Shown here: piece by piece, positions 47,853 to 59,219 of the stretch | Layout: every line of letters starts with the position of its first letter | Position numbering within the stretch: the first letter of the stretch is position 1 | NCBI RefSeq assembly: GCF_009380165.1 | Contig: NZ_WHUF01000006.1 | Span: 1 to 64,000, forward strand | Direction: 5' to 3' | DNA length: 64,000 bases | Source: Rugamonas rivuli | GTDB lineage: Bacteria; Pseudomonadota; Gammaproteobacteria; Burkholderiales; Burkholderiaceae_D | Notes under the pieces: generated by a model | The model's input: only the letters and a program-made list of their open reading frames with translations | Told to the model about the DNA's origin: nothing | Databases searched by the model: none | Translations under genes and position numbers: made by a program

Positions 47853-49733
47853 TTGACCGAGCAACATAAGAAAAGCAGCCTCGTCGCCCTGACGCTGGCT
47901 GCGGTAGGCATCGTTTACGGCGATATCGGTACCAGTCCCCTCTACACCCTCAAAACCATCTTCGATCCCGAACACGGCTTGACCCTGACCGAGGGCAACC
48001 TGCTGGGCATCATTTCCCTGATTTTCTGGGGCTTGACGACCATCGTCTCGCTCAAATACGTCAGCCTGGTGCTGCGCGCCGACAACCGCGGCGAAGGCGG
48101 CATCATGGCGCTGATGGCGCTGGCGCTCAATTCGGTCAGCAAGACCGCGCCGCGCTGGCACTATCCGCTGATGCTGCTGGGCGTATTCGGCGCCACCATG
48201 TTCTACGGCGACAGCGTCATCACCCCGGCCATCTCCGTGCTCAGCGCGATCGAGGGTCTGGAAGTGGCCGCGCCCGGCCTGGAACAGTACATCGTACCGC
48301 TGACCATCATCGTGCTGGTGACGCTGTACGCGGTGCAGCGCCACGGCACGGCCGGCATCGGCCGCTGGTTCGGTCCGGTGATGGTGATCTGGTTCGCCGC
48401 GCTGTCGGTCATGGGCCTGGTCAACATCGTGCAGGCGCCGCAGATCCTGTGGGCGCTGAACCCGTGGCATGCCTTGCGCTTCATGTTCGAGAACCGCATC
48501 ATCGCCTTCGTCGCGCTGGGCGCCGTGGTGCTGGCCTTCACCGGCGCCGAAGCGCTGTATGCCGACATGGGCCACTTCGGCAAGCGGCCGATCCGCTTCG
48601 CCTGGTTCCTGATCGTGTTCCCGTCGCTGGCGCTGAACTACCTGGGCCAGGGCGCGCTGCTGCTGACCCACCCGGAGGCGATTTCCAATCCCTTCTTCCA
48701 GCAGCTCGGCGCCTGGAGTGTCTACCCGCTGGTGGTGCTGTCGACGCTGGCCACGGTGATCGCTTCGCAGGCCACCATTTCCGGCACCTTCTCGATGACC
48801 AAGCAGGCCATCGCACTGGGCCTGCTGCCGCGCATGCGCGTGGTGCACACGTCCGAGCGTGAAATCGGCCAGATCTACATCCCTGCCGTCAACTGGCTGC
48901 AGCTGGCGGTGGTGCTGCTGGCGGTGATCGGCTTCGGCTCGTCGGAAAAACTGGCCGGCGCCTACGGCATCGCGGTGACGGCGACCATGCTGGCGACCAC
49001 CTTCCTGACCTTCTTCGTGATCCGCTACCGCTGGAACCTGCCGCTGTGGCTGTGCTTTGCCGCCACCGGCTTCTTCATCGTCATCGACCTGCTGCTGTTC
49101 TCGGCCAGCACGCTCAAGCTGTTCCACGGCGGCTGGTTCCCGCTGCTGCTGGCGATCATCCTGTTCACCGTCATGCTGACCTGGAAGCGCGGCCGCGAGC
49201 TGGTGTTCCAGAATTTGCAGAAGCACGCGATTCCGCTGGAAGACTTCCTGTCCTCGCTGTTCGTGGCGCCGCCGACGCGCGTGTACGGCACCGCCATCTT
49301 CCTGCGCGGCGAGAGCGACGGCGTGCCGCACGCGCTGCTGCACAACCTGTCGCACAACAAGGTGCTGCATGAACGCGTGGTGTTCTTCACGGTGCATGTG
49401 GTGGAAGAGCCCTACGTTCCCGAGGCCGAGCAGGTCAAGGTCACGGACCTGGGCCACCAGTGCTACCAGCTGAACGTCCACTACGGCTTCAAGGACGAAC
49501 CGGACATCCCGCGCGCGCTGGCGCTGTGCGACTGCCTCGGCCTGCCGTTCGAGATGATGGAGACCTCCTTCTTCATCGCCCGCCAGACGGTGATCTCGAC
49601 CCCGGGCGCCGGCATGGCGACCTGGCGTGAGCATCTGTTCGTGACGATGTCGCGCAATGCGCGCGGCGCCGCCGACTACTACCAGATCCCCACCAACCGC
49701 GTGATCGAGCTGGGCACGCAGGTGGAAATTTAA
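47853..49733 (+). CDS. kup: Kup family potassium transporter
   Basis: A 626-residue potassium uptake protein with about twelve transmembrane segments. The selectivity region is GDIGTSPLYTLK near the N-terminus, with GATMFYGDSVITPAISVLS (segment 3 region) and later FTGAEALYADMGHFG, all typical of Kup. A cytoplasmic C-terminal domain (about residues 440-626) follows. I chose the TTG at 47853 because AGGTG lies 5 bases upstream and TEQHKKSS matches the family start; the upstream in-frame TTG at 47793 is less good. Likely constitutive K+ uptake. Confidence 0.95.
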   Translation: MTEQHKKSSLVALTLAAVGIVYGDIGTSPLYTLKTIFDPEHGLTLTEGNLLGIISLIFWGLTTIVSLKYVSLVLRADNRGEGGIMALMALALNSVSKTAPRWHYPLMLLGVFGATMFYGDSVITPAISVLSAIEGLEVAAPGLEQYIVPLTIIVLVTLYAVQRHGTAGIGRWFGPVMVIWFAALSVMGLVNIVQAPQILWALNPWHALRFMFENRIIAFVALGAVVLAFTGAEALYADMGHFGKRPIRFAWFLIVFPSLALNYLGQGALLLTHPEAISNPFFQQLGAWSVYPLVVLSTLATVIASQATISGTFSMTKQAIALGLLPRMRVVHTSEREIGQIYIPAVNWLQLAVVLLAVIGFGSSEKLAGAYGIAVTATMLATTFLTFFVIRYRWNLPLWLCFAATGFFIVIDLLLFSASTLKLFHGGWFPLLLAIILFTVMLTWKRGRELVFQNLQKHAIPLEDFLSSLFVAPPTRVYGTAIFLRGESDGVPHALLHNLSHNKVLHERVVFFTVHVVEEPYVPEAEQVKVTDLGHQCYQLNVHYGFKDEPDIPRALALCDCLGLPFEMMETSFFIARQTVISTPGAGMATWREHLFVTMSRNARGAADYYQIPTNRVIELGTQVEI

Positions 49734-49867
49734 GCCCGCGCCCGGGCTAAAAGATGTAACCGAATGTAGTGCACGGAGCGGAAGCTGCGAGGTCTGCTAA
49801 ACTTCTGCTCCGAATGCGCGCGCAAGCGCAACCAGCGCACCAATACGAACACTCATCAAAGGTAATC

Positions 49868-50716
49868 ATGAAATCGATGTTTCAATTTTTTGCCGCCGTA
49901 GCCTGCGTGGCGGCCTTGACCGCCTGCGGCGGCGGTTCAAAAACCCCGACGGTGGAAGTGAAGCCGCAACCGGCATTCCAAGTGACCGAGACCCTGGCCG
50001 GCACCGGCACCCAGGCAGCGGCGGGCGATCTGGTGGTGATCAATTTCGTCGGCTACCTGTACGACTCGTCCAAGCCCGGTTCCAAGGGCGACAAGGTGGA
50101 AAGCTCGGTCGATACCGGCAAGCCTGCCACGCCGTTCGTTGTCGGCGTGGGCACCGTGATAACGGGCTGGGACCAGACCATCGTCGGCATGAAGGTCGGC
50201 GCCAAACGCACCGCCATCCTGCCGGCCAACATGGCGTATGGCACCGTCGCGCGCTCGGCGCCGACCACGAATCCTTTCGGCTACAAGGATATTCCAGCTA
50301 ATTCGGCGCTGGTCTACGATATTGAACTGGTCGATGTCGTCAAGGCGAGCGTGCCGCCGGTTTCCGTGCCTCCGCCGACCACGCTGCAAATCACGGACAC
50401 CGTGATCGGTACCGGCGCGACGGTCGCAGCCGGCCAGACGATCACTGCGAACTACACGCTGTACCTGTACGATGGCACCCGTGCGGACTTCCGCGGCACG
50501 GCGGTCGAAACGACGATCGGCAAGACGCCTCTCGATTTCCCGTTGACGAACCCCGGCGTGATTCTGGGCTGGGTCCAAGGCATTCCAGGCATGAAGATTG
50601 GCGGCAAGCGCTCGCTGATCGTTCCGCCCGACCTGGGCTACAAATCGACTGCAACCGCCAGCATCCCTGCTAACTCGACGCTGATCTTCGATATCGAGCT
50701 AGTCGGCATCAAGTAA
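49868..50716 (+). CDS. Lipoprotein FKBP-type peptidyl-prolyl isomerase with two FKBP-like domains
   Basis: A 282-residue protein with a lipoprotein signal peptide (ALTACGGG lipobox; Cys acylated). Domain 1 (about residues 35-160) has the FKBP core (VVGVGTVITGWDQTIVGMKVGAKR), although the active-site Asp of FKBP12-type proteins seems changed in the KVESSVD stretch. Domain 2 (about 180-282) is a second, diverged FKBP-like copy (VILGWVQGIPGMKIGGKRSLIVPP, then IPANSTLIFDIELVG). Probably outer-membrane-anchored, periplasmic folding factor. Alone in its unit, ended by a terminator. Confidence 0.87.
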   Translation: MKSMFQFFAAVACVAALTACGGGSKTPTVEVKPQPAFQVTETLAGTGTQAAAGDLVVINFVGYLYDSSKPGSKGDKVESSVDTGKPATPFVVGVGTVITGWDQTIVGMKVGAKRTAILPANMAYGTVARSAPTTNPFGYKDIPANSALVYDIELVDVVKASVPPVSVPPPTTLQITDTVIGTGATVAAGQTITANYTLYLYDGTRADFRGTAVETTIGKTPLDFPLTNPGVILGWVQGIPGMKIGGKRSLIVPPDLGYKSTATASIPANSTLIFDIELVGIK

Positions 50717-50738
50717 AAACGGTTTACGCATAAAAAAA

Positions 50739-50760
50739 GCAGCCTTCGGCTGCTTTTTTT
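50739..50760. terminator. Intrinsic terminator after the FKBP gene
   Basis: GCAGCC-TTC-GGCTGC hairpin (50739-50753) with A7 before and T8 after. It can end both the FKBP gene and the convergent permease operon. Confidence 0.85.
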
Positions 50761-50774
50761 TCGTCCTCGCTTCG

Positions 50775-53213
50775 CTAGGCCTGGTCGCGCAGCACCCGTG
50801 CGGGCGCGATACGCATCGCCGTCAGCGTGTGGCGCAAGGTGGCGATCGCCACCACCAGCAGCGCAAACGCCAGCGCCGCCGCCGGCGCCCAGGCACCGAG
50901 CGGTGTGCGCGCGGAGAAACCGGCGAGATAACGCTCGATGGCGATCCAGGCCAAGGGCAGCCCGACCGCGCCGGCCACCGCCGTCAACAGCACGAACTCC
51001 CGACTGACCAGCGCCGCAATCGCGGCATTGCCGGCGCCGTGCAGCTTGCGCAGCACGATCTCGCGTGAACGCCGCTGCACGCTATGCGCCGCCAGGACGT
51101 ACATGCCGAAAGCCGCCAGCGCGAACACCACCGCCGTGGCGCAGCCCAGCAGCCTGGCCATGCGCACGTCGTCGGCATAGGCCTGCGCGTAGTAGCCGCC
51201 GGCGCCGCGCATCACCGGCTCGCTGGCCGGGAAGTAGCGGCTCCATGCTGTGGCGACGTCCTGCTCCAGCGCGGCGCGGCTGCGCATGCCCTCAGCACTC
51301 ATGCGCACGGTCAGCAGCGCGTTGTCGCGCGAGATCTGGTACATGGTCGGCCGCACCGGATCGCGCAGCGTTTCCCAGCGCACGTCCGGCGCCACGCCGG
51401 CGATGCGGAACTGCGTGCCGTCGATGCGCTGGCCCACCGCCTGCTGCGCGGACGGCCAGCCCAGCGCCTGCACTGCCGCCTGGTTGAGCACCACGTTCTG
51501 CTCGCCGTCGCCATCGCCAACCGCTGTCTCGATGCGGGGATCGAACAGGCGTCCGGCCTGCGGTTTCAGGCCGTAGACGTTGAAGAAATCCGCGCCGACA
51601 AAATGCACGCTCAGCGACGCGCTGCTGCCGTCCACGCGCTTGACCGTGGTGCTGCCGTGGGTGCCGGTGCCGTCGTCGCGGCCCGGAACGTCGCGGCTGT
51701 CCGCCACGCCGGCCACGCCGGGCAGTTGCGCGATGGCGTCTCGCAGCGCACGGGCGGCCTGGCTGTCGCGCAGATTGTCCTTCATCTCCACCACCAGCAG
51801 CGGCGCCGGATCGAAGCCGGGCGGCGCCGCTGCGGCGAACTGCGTCTGCCACAGGACCGCCAGCGCCACGCTGCCCATGCTCATCGCTACGCCGAACTGC
51901 GCCGCCGTCAGGCTGCGGCGCAGCCAGGCGCCGCCTGCGGTTTCGCCGCTGCGCTGAGCCAGCGTGCCGCCCATGTCGACGCCGCGCGCCAGCCAGCCCG
52001 GATAGATGCCCGCCGCCGCGCCGACCATGGCGCCGGACAGCAGGCACAGGCCGACCGCCATCGGCGTGAACATGCCATCGAGGCGGCGCTCCAGCAGGAC
52101 GGACGCCAGCGGCAGCAGCAGCCACGCCAGCAGCACGCCCAGTGCGGCGGCGGCCACCGACAGCAGCATGGCCTCGGCCATGAACTGCGTCAGCAGCTGA
52201 TGGGTGCTGGCGCCGAGCACACGGCGTACGGCGATCTCGCGCTGGCGGCGCACGCTGCGCACCGTCGCCAGGTTGACGTAGTTGACCACCGCGAGGAACA
52301 GTACCAGCAAGCCGGTGGCGCCGAGCGCCAGCACCATGCGCAGGTCGCCGCGCGGGCCGGCGCCCATGGTGTTGGCGACGCTGCGGTCGAAGTAGGCGTC
52401 GGCCAGCGGGCCCAGGCCGATATCGACCATCTTGCGCTGGCCCAGCGCCGCCTTCATTTCCGGCGTCGCGATGTCGGCCCATGGCGCGCGGTCGATGGCA
52501 TCCTGCAGCACCCGCTGCAAGGCCTGCGGGCTGACGCCGGCAGCGGTCTTGACGTAAATGCGGCCGCCGATGCCCATCCAGTTGGACAACGCGTCCTCGC
52601 GCTCCTTCTGCGGCCACAGCGCGCTGCCCACGCCGACCAGCGCGTTGAATTGCAGCGTGCTGTTGGCCGGCCGGTCCGCCAGCACGGCGCGCACTTGCAG
52701 CGCCTGGCGATTGATCTCGATGGTGCGCCCCAGCGGCTCGGCGTCGCCGAACAGGCGCCGCGCGGTCTGCCGCGTCACGGCCAGGCCGTCGGGTCGGGAC
52801 AGCGCCGCATGCAGGTCGCCGGCCTGCGCTTGCAGGCCGCTGATGGACTGGAACGCCGGATCGACCGCCGTCACCTCCAGTTCCTGCGCGCGCCCTTGCC
52901 GTTGCAGCGTGGTCCGGCGCGGCCACCAGGCGCTGGCCTCCAGTGCAACCCCGCTGCGCAGCGCCACTTCACGCAGGGCGAACGGGGTGTACTCCATCCA
53001 TTGCGGCTGCGGGATGAAGTTCAGGCGGTGCTTGATGACGAACACGCGCTCGCGCTGCGGCACGTCGCTGTCGTAGCTGAAGGAATAGGCCACAAAGCCG
53101 AGCAGCAGGAAGCAGACGGCGAAGCCGGTCGCCAGTCCGAGTATCTCCACGGCGGCGTGGAAGGGCTGGCGCAGCAGCAGGCGCCAGCCGATGCGGAAGT
53201 CGCTGGGTTTCAT
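50775..53213 (-). CDS. ABC permease (MacB/FtsX type), copy 1
   Basis: An 812-residue permease with an N-terminal helix (PFHAAVEILGLATGFAVCFLLLG), a large periplasmic MacB-like domain (about residues 50-280), then three helices around VLFLAVVNYVNLATVRSVRRQREI, a second periplasmic region and a C-terminal FtsX domain (YVLAAHSVQRRSREIVLRKLHGAG). It is clearly paralogous to the upstream permease (DFRIGWRLLL starts in both). The ATG at 53213 has GGAGG 6 bases upstream. It is probably the distal half of a heterodimeric exporter. It ends 22 bases from the terminator. Confidence 0.87.
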   Translation of the reverse strand: MKPSDFRIGWRLLLRQPFHAAVEILGLATGFAVCFLLLGFVAYSFSYDSDVPQRERVFVIKHRLNFIPQPQWMEYTPFALREVALRSGVALEASAWWPRRTTLQRQGRAQELEVTAVDPAFQSISGLQAQAGDLHAALSRPDGLAVTRQTARRLFGDAEPLGRTIEINRQALQVRAVLADRPANSTLQFNALVGVGSALWPQKEREDALSNWMGIGGRIYVKTAAGVSPQALQRVLQDAIDRAPWADIATPEMKAALGQRKMVDIGLGPLADAYFDRSVANTMGAGPRGDLRMVLALGATGLLVLFLAVVNYVNLATVRSVRRQREIAVRRVLGASTHQLLTQFMAEAMLLSVAAAALGVLLAWLLLPLASVLLERRLDGMFTPMAVGLCLLSGAMVGAAAGIYPGWLARGVDMGGTLAQRSGETAGGAWLRRSLTAAQFGVAMSMGSVALAVLWQTQFAAAAPPGFDPAPLLVVEMKDNLRDSQAARALRDAIAQLPGVAGVADSRDVPGRDDGTGTHGSTTVKRVDGSSASLSVHFVGADFFNVYGLKPQAGRLFDPRIETAVGDGDGEQNVVLNQAAVQALGWPSAQQAVGQRIDGTQFRIAGVAPDVRWETLRDPVRPTMYQISRDNALLTVRMSAEGMRSRAALEQDVATAWSRYFPASEPVMRGAGGYYAQAYADDVRMARLLGCATAVVFALAAFGMYVLAAHSVQRRSREIVLRKLHGAGNAAIAALVSREFVLLTAVAGAVGLPLAWIAIERYLAGFSARTPLGAWAPAAALAFALLVVAIATLRHTLTAMRIAPARVLRDQA

Positions 53214-53227
53214 TCGAGTCCTCCGGT

Positions 53228-55618
53228 TCAGTCGCGCAGTGCCAGCGCGGGCGACATGCGCAGGGCCGTCGCCGTGTGGCGGGTCGTGGCCAGCAGCGCC
53301 ACCAGCATCGCCATCGCCAGCGCCGCCACCAGCGTCCAGACGCCGATGGGCGCGTGCTCGGTGTAGTTGGCCAGGTAGCGCTGGATCGCCACCGCCGCCA
53401 GCGGCAGGCCGATCAGCGCGCCGGCGCCCACCAGCGCCGAGAACTCGCGGCCCATCATCAGCGCGATGTCGACGCGGCCGGCGCCATGCAGCTTGCGCAT
53501 CACGATCTCGCGCTGGCTGCGCTGCACGCTGTACGCCGACAGCACGTAGATGCCGAACGCCGCCAGCGCGATGGCGATCACGCTGGTAGCCGTCAGTATC
53601 CGTATCAGGCGCGTTTCGGTGGCATAGCGTTCTTCGAGTACGCCCTGTTGTGTCTTCATTTCCATGATGGCGTTGGGGAAGTGGCGGCGCCACAGCGGTT
53701 CGATTTCGGTGTAGGCCGTGTCCAGGCTGTCGCGGGTGCGTATCATCAGCACGCCGCCGGGACGCACGAAATAGACGACCGCTTTCGGCGGCTGGTGCAA
53801 GCCCTGGAAGCGCACGTCCGGCGCGACGCCGATGATCTCCATGCCGCCCGGTACCACCTGTCCGACGGCGTCCTGCGGCGATGCATAGCCCAGCGCCAGC
53901 GCGGCGGCGGTGTTGACCACGGCGCGCGGGGCCTTGTCGTAACCGACATCCTGCGCGGCGTTGTACAGGCGTCCGTACAATGGTTGCAGGCGGCTCACTT
54001 CAAACCAGTTGGCGCTGACGTTCTTGCCTTCCAGCGGGATCTCGCGGCCGTCCCTGGTGGTCACGGTGTTGATCAGCTTCATGCCGTCGCGGCCGACCGC
54101 CTCCGAGATCGACGCCACGCCTTCCACGCGCGGCAGCCTGCCCAGTTGTTCGATGAAGGCCACGGCCTCCGGCTTGCGCTCGGTATCGGAAGGCAGATTC
54201 AAAACCAGCAGGTGCGAGGGATCGAAGCCCGGCGACGCGTGCATGGCGAACCAGGTCTGCCAACCGACTGCCAGCGCCGCCGCCGACAAGGCCATCGCGC
54301 TGGAGAACTGCAGCACGGTCAGCACGCGCCGCACCCACAGGCCGGCTGCGGTTTCGCTGTTGCCGCGTCCCGCCAGCGCGGGACCGGGCAACGCGTGCTG
54401 CGCCAGCCATGCGGGATAGGCGCCGGCGCATATGCCGATGAACAGCCCGAACGCCAGCGCGATCACGCAACGCACCGGTGTGAACATGCCGGCCAGCGGA
54501 CGGTTCACCAGCTCGGCGAAGGTCGGCAGCAGCAGCCATGCCAGCACCAGGCCGACGCTGGCGGCCAGCACGGAGGTCAATGCCGCCTCGCTGAGGAACT
54601 GGCGCACCAGCCGCGCCGCGCTGGCGCCCAGCAGCTTGCGGATGCCGATCTCGCGCTGGCGGCGCAGGGTGCGCACCGTGGCCAGGTTGATGTAGTTGAT
54701 CGCCGCCAGCAGCAGGATCAGCAGGCCAGCCGCCGCCATCCCGAACACGCTGCTGCGCTGTCCGTAGTTTTCTCCGGCGCGGCTGTTCGCCAGGCCTTCA
54801 TCGAAGTAGACGTCGCGCAGCGGCAGCAGGCTGATATCGGCGACGTTGCGGCCATTCAGGCCTCTGCCCATCGGGCCAGTTTTCACGCGCTGGTTCATCG
54901 GCGAGTTTTCGCTGGCTTGCTGCAGCAGCGCAGTCAACGCCGCCATCGATGCACCGGGTTTGAGCTTCATGTAGACGGTGCCGCGCCCCCATTTGCTGAT
55001 CGCGGTCTCGCGCTCCGGCCAGGCGCTGCTGGCGGCGCCGATCAGCGCCTCGTATTGCTGGCTGCTGTTCGCCGCCGGATTGGGTAGTAAGGCTCTGACC
55101 TGCAATACGGTGCCGTCGATCCTGACGGTCTGGCCGATCGCGGGTGATGAGCCGAACAGCTTCTGTGCGCCGGCGCGCGTCAGCGCCAGGCCGTCTGGCT
55201 GGGCCAGCGCCGCAGCCAGGTCGCCCTGCAACCCGGCGATGCCGAACATGGTGGCGAAAGCGGGATCGACCACTTGCAGGTTCACCGCACGCAGCTCACC
55301 GCCAACGTTCAGCGGCACTTCGAGCGGCTTGGCGATACTGGCCTCCGACACCATGCCGCTGGCAAGCGCCACGTCGCGCAAGGGCATGAAGGCCCATGCC
55401 TGCCATTCCGGCCGCGGGAAGACGTTGATGCGCTGCTTGACGACGACCACGCGGTCGTTGTCGGGAATGGCGCTGTTGAAGTTGATGCAGAAATCGACAA
55501 AGCCGAACAGCAGGAAGCAGGCGGCAAAGCCGATGGCGAGGCCGCCGATCACCACGGCGGAGTAGGCCGGCTGCTGCAATAGCAGCCGCCAGCCTATGCG
55601 AAAGTCGCGCAGGTTCAT
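53228..55618 (-). CDS. ABC permease (MacB/FtsX type), copy 2
   Basis: A 796-residue permease with the same design as copy 1: N-terminal helix (GGLAIGFAACFLLFGF), MacB periplasmic core, middle block LLLAAINYINLATVRTLRRQREI, second periplasmic segment, and C-terminal FtsX domain (YVLSAYSVQRSQREIVMRKLHGAG). The two permeases are separate genes 14 bases apart, so the operon encodes two non-identical membrane subunits. The gene before it is the ATPase, which ends 18 bases upstream. Function: export or extraction of an envelope compound, unproven. Confidence 0.9.
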   Translation of the reverse strand: MNLRDFRIGWRLLLQQPAYSAVVIGGLAIGFAACFLLFGFVDFCINFNSAIPDNDRVVVVKQRINVFPRPEWQAWAFMPLRDVALASGMVSEASIAKPLEVPLNVGGELRAVNLQVVDPAFATMFGIAGLQGDLAAALAQPDGLALTRAGAQKLFGSSPAIGQTVRIDGTVLQVRALLPNPAANSSQQYEALIGAASSAWPERETAISKWGRGTVYMKLKPGASMAALTALLQQASENSPMNQRVKTGPMGRGLNGRNVADISLLPLRDVYFDEGLANSRAGENYGQRSSVFGMAAAGLLILLLAAINYINLATVRTLRRQREIGIRKLLGASAARLVRQFLSEAALTSVLAASVGLVLAWLLLPTFAELVNRPLAGMFTPVRCVIALAFGLFIGICAGAYPAWLAQHALPGPALAGRGNSETAAGLWVRRVLTVLQFSSAMALSAAALAVGWQTWFAMHASPGFDPSHLLVLNLPSDTERKPEAVAFIEQLGRLPRVEGVASISEAVGRDGMKLINTVTTRDGREIPLEGKNVSANWFEVSRLQPLYGRLYNAAQDVGYDKAPRAVVNTAAALALGYASPQDAVGQVVPGGMEIIGVAPDVRFQGLHQPPKAVVYFVRPGGVLMIRTRDSLDTAYTEIEPLWRRHFPNAIMEMKTQQGVLEERYATETRLIRILTATSVIAIALAAFGIYVLSAYSVQRSQREIVMRKLHGAGRVDIALMMGREFSALVGAGALIGLPLAAVAIQRYLANYTEHAPIGVWTLVAALAMAMLVALLATTRHTATALRMSPALALRD

Positions 55619-55636
55619 GTGAGTGATCCTGACGCT

Positions 55637-56317
<681 letters not shown>

Positions 56318-56348
56318 GGGGTGTGCCTTTAGTGATAGTGGTGAGAAT

Positions 56349-57593
56349 TTACTGCGTAATTTGCAGTCGTGGTGAATTTCCGTAGGCCGCGTAGCTGGAC
56401 AGCAGCACCTTGTCGCCAGCGGCCAGCCCGTCCAGCACTTCCAGCTGGCTGTTGTTGCGGCGGCCGATGCGCACCGCGCGGCGCTGCGCCGTGCGGCCGC
56501 CGGCGTCGAGCACATAGACCCAGGCGCCGCCGCTGTCGTTGATGAAGGCGCCGTTCGGCAGCAGCAGCGCCTTGGCCGGTTCGCCCAGCGTGATGCGCGC
56601 GTCCAGGCTCTGGCCGGGGTTGAGCACCGGCGGCTGGCCGCCGGTGAACACCAGTTCGACCGTGAAGCGGCCGTCCTTGATCTGCGGGTAGATGGTGCGA
56701 ATGTCGACCGCGTAGCTGCGCTCCTCCTGCTTGACGCTGCCGTGGCGGCCCACCGCCATGCGGTTCAGGTAGTACTCGTCGACGCTGGCGGACAGCTTGA
56801 AGCGCGCCGGATCGTCGATGCGGCCGATGTTCTTGCCGGTGCTGATCGATTCGCCCACTTGCAGGCGGAAGTTGGTCAAGCGGCCTTCGACCGGCGCCCG
56901 CACGGCCAGCGCGTCGACCGTGGCCGAAACCAGCTTCAGGCCCGAGTTCAAGCCCTCGATGGCCGATTCCAGTTGCTGGGCGGCGTTGCGGCGCACGTTT
57001 TCCTCGGTGCCGGTGGCGCGTTCCTCCTGCGCCAGCAGGCGGCGCTGCTGCTGGAGCTTGTCCGCCGATTCCTCCAGCGCGACGGCGGATATATAGCCCT
57101 GCGCCGCCAGTTTGACGTTGCGCTCGTGCTGCTTGCGCACCTGCTCCAGCGCGTATTGCAGATCCTCGCGCCGCCGCTGGTGGTCGCTGGCGCTGGCCTC
57201 CTGCGCCACGCGCAGATTGGACAGGTTGAAGATGCTGACCGCATGTTCCGACTGCCGCGCCAGCAGTTCCAGGTTGCGCTGCGGGTTGGAGATGCGGAAC
57301 AGCAGCTGGCCTTTTTTCACCAGCGCGCCGTCGAGGGCGAACACCTCTTCGACGCGGCCCGATTCGACCGAGTCGAGTATCACCGAATTGAGCGGCTCCG
57401 CATTGGCGCGCACGACGATTTCGTCGACGAAGATGCCGGGCGTGGCCTGGCCGATGCGCAGCTCCGCGCCGTCCACCTGCAAGCCGCGCGGCATCCACGC
57501 CCACAGCCCGTAGCCGGCCGCCGCCACGGCCAGCGTGGCCGCCACGCCGATGGCGATGGCCTTGCCGCGCTTGCGGGGCACCACCACGTCCAT
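56349..57593 (-). CDS. HlyD-type periplasmic adaptor of the ABC export system
   Basis: A 414-residue membrane fusion protein with one N-terminal membrane segment (IAIGVAATLAVAAAGYGLWAW), a periplasmic lipoyl/beta-barrel adaptor core (VESGRVEEVFALDGALVKKGQLLF) and a long coiled hairpin (about residues 115-225). The start is uncertain. ATGs also lie at 57653 and 57662, but the sigma-54 promoter just upstream predicts transcription from about 57654, so these would be leaderless or untranscribed. The ATG at 57593 is therefore preferred. No clear Shine-Dalgarno is seen there. It heads the four-gene operon. Confidence 0.87.
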   Translation of the reverse strand: MDVVVPRKRGKAIAIGVAATLAVAAAGYGLWAWMPRGLQVDGAELRIGQATPGIFVDEIVVRANAEPLNSVILDSVESGRVEEVFALDGALVKKGQLLFRISNPQRNLELLARQSEHAVSIFNLSNLRVAQEASASDHQRRREDLQYALEQVRKQHERNVKLAAQGYISAVALEESADKLQQQRRLLAQEERATGTEENVRRNAAQQLESAIEGLNSGLKLVSATVDALAVRAPVEGRLTNFRLQVGESISTGKNIGRIDDPARFKLSASVDEYYLNRMAVGRHGSVKQEERSYAVDIRTIYPQIKDGRFTVELVFTGGQPPVLNPGQSLDARITLGEPAKALLLPNGAFINDSGGAWVYVLDAGGRTAQRRAVRIGRRNNSQLEVLDGLAAGDKVLLSSYAAYGNSPRLQITQ

Positions 57594-57664
57594 CGCTGCG
57601 CCGCTGGATGGCAGGGAAGAAGGAGAGGGGCCGAAATTTTTTTTGATGTGCATGCCAGCCATAC

Positions 57665-57680
57665 AGCAAAGCCCGTGCCA
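57665..57680 (-). promoter_or_regulatory. Sigma-54 promoter for the ABC export operon
   Basis: Read on the minus strand the element is TGGCAC-GGGCT-TTGCT, an exact match to the -24/-12 consensus TGGCACRNNNNTTGCW. With the -12 C at 57666 the start point would be about 57654. The divergent gene encodes a sigma-54 activator, so the promoter is very likely real. Confidence 0.85.
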
Positions 57681-57683
57681 TGG

Positions 57684-57713
57684 CCGTATCGCCCGGTTTG
57701 ACGGGCGATACGG
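57684..57713. promoter_or_regulatory. Perfect 11-bp inverted repeat just upstream of the sigma-54 promoter
   Basis: CCGTATCGCCC (57684-57694), 8-base spacer, GGGCGATACGG (57703-57713). It starts 4 bases behind the -24 box. It may be a binding site for the response regulator or an RNA hairpin in the opposite-strand leader. Confidence 0.55.
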
Positions 57714-57741
57714 GCCGCGTCGTCCACCAGGTGTCCGCTTA

Positions 57742-57771
57742 TGAACAGTGGCCGATGTTCGGAACTGAACA
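57742..57771. promoter_or_regulatory. Three TGAACA/TGTTC half-sites, candidate enhancer
   Basis: TGAACA (57742-57747), TGTTC (57756-57760) and TGAACA (57766-57771) alternate in orientation with spacers of 8 and 5 bases. They lie 62-91 bases behind the -24 box, the usual distance for an NtrC-type enhancer. Confidence 0.45.
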
Positions 57772-57833
57772 CTTGCGGCGGGCGTGGGCGGAGGGCCGCT
57801 CTCAAGCCGGTTGGCGGCTGCTAGAATGCCTGC

Positions 57834-59208
<1,375 letters not shown>

Positions 59209-59219
<11 letters not shown>

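Noticed and set aside
47646..49634. A 662-codon minus-strand frame opposite kup
   Set aside because: Shadow of the Kup gene; low-complexity, His/Gln/Arg-rich.
51084..53366. A 760-codon plus-strand frame opposite the first permease
   Set aside because: Arg/Ala/His-rich shadow with no domains; the minus-strand permease is intact.
57811..57833. TTGGCG...TAGAAT as a promoter for the NtrC-type regulator
   Set aside because: The spacing between the two boxes is only 5 bases and the -10-like box lies 6 bases from the ATG. A TAGAAT alone is not enough to call a promoter.
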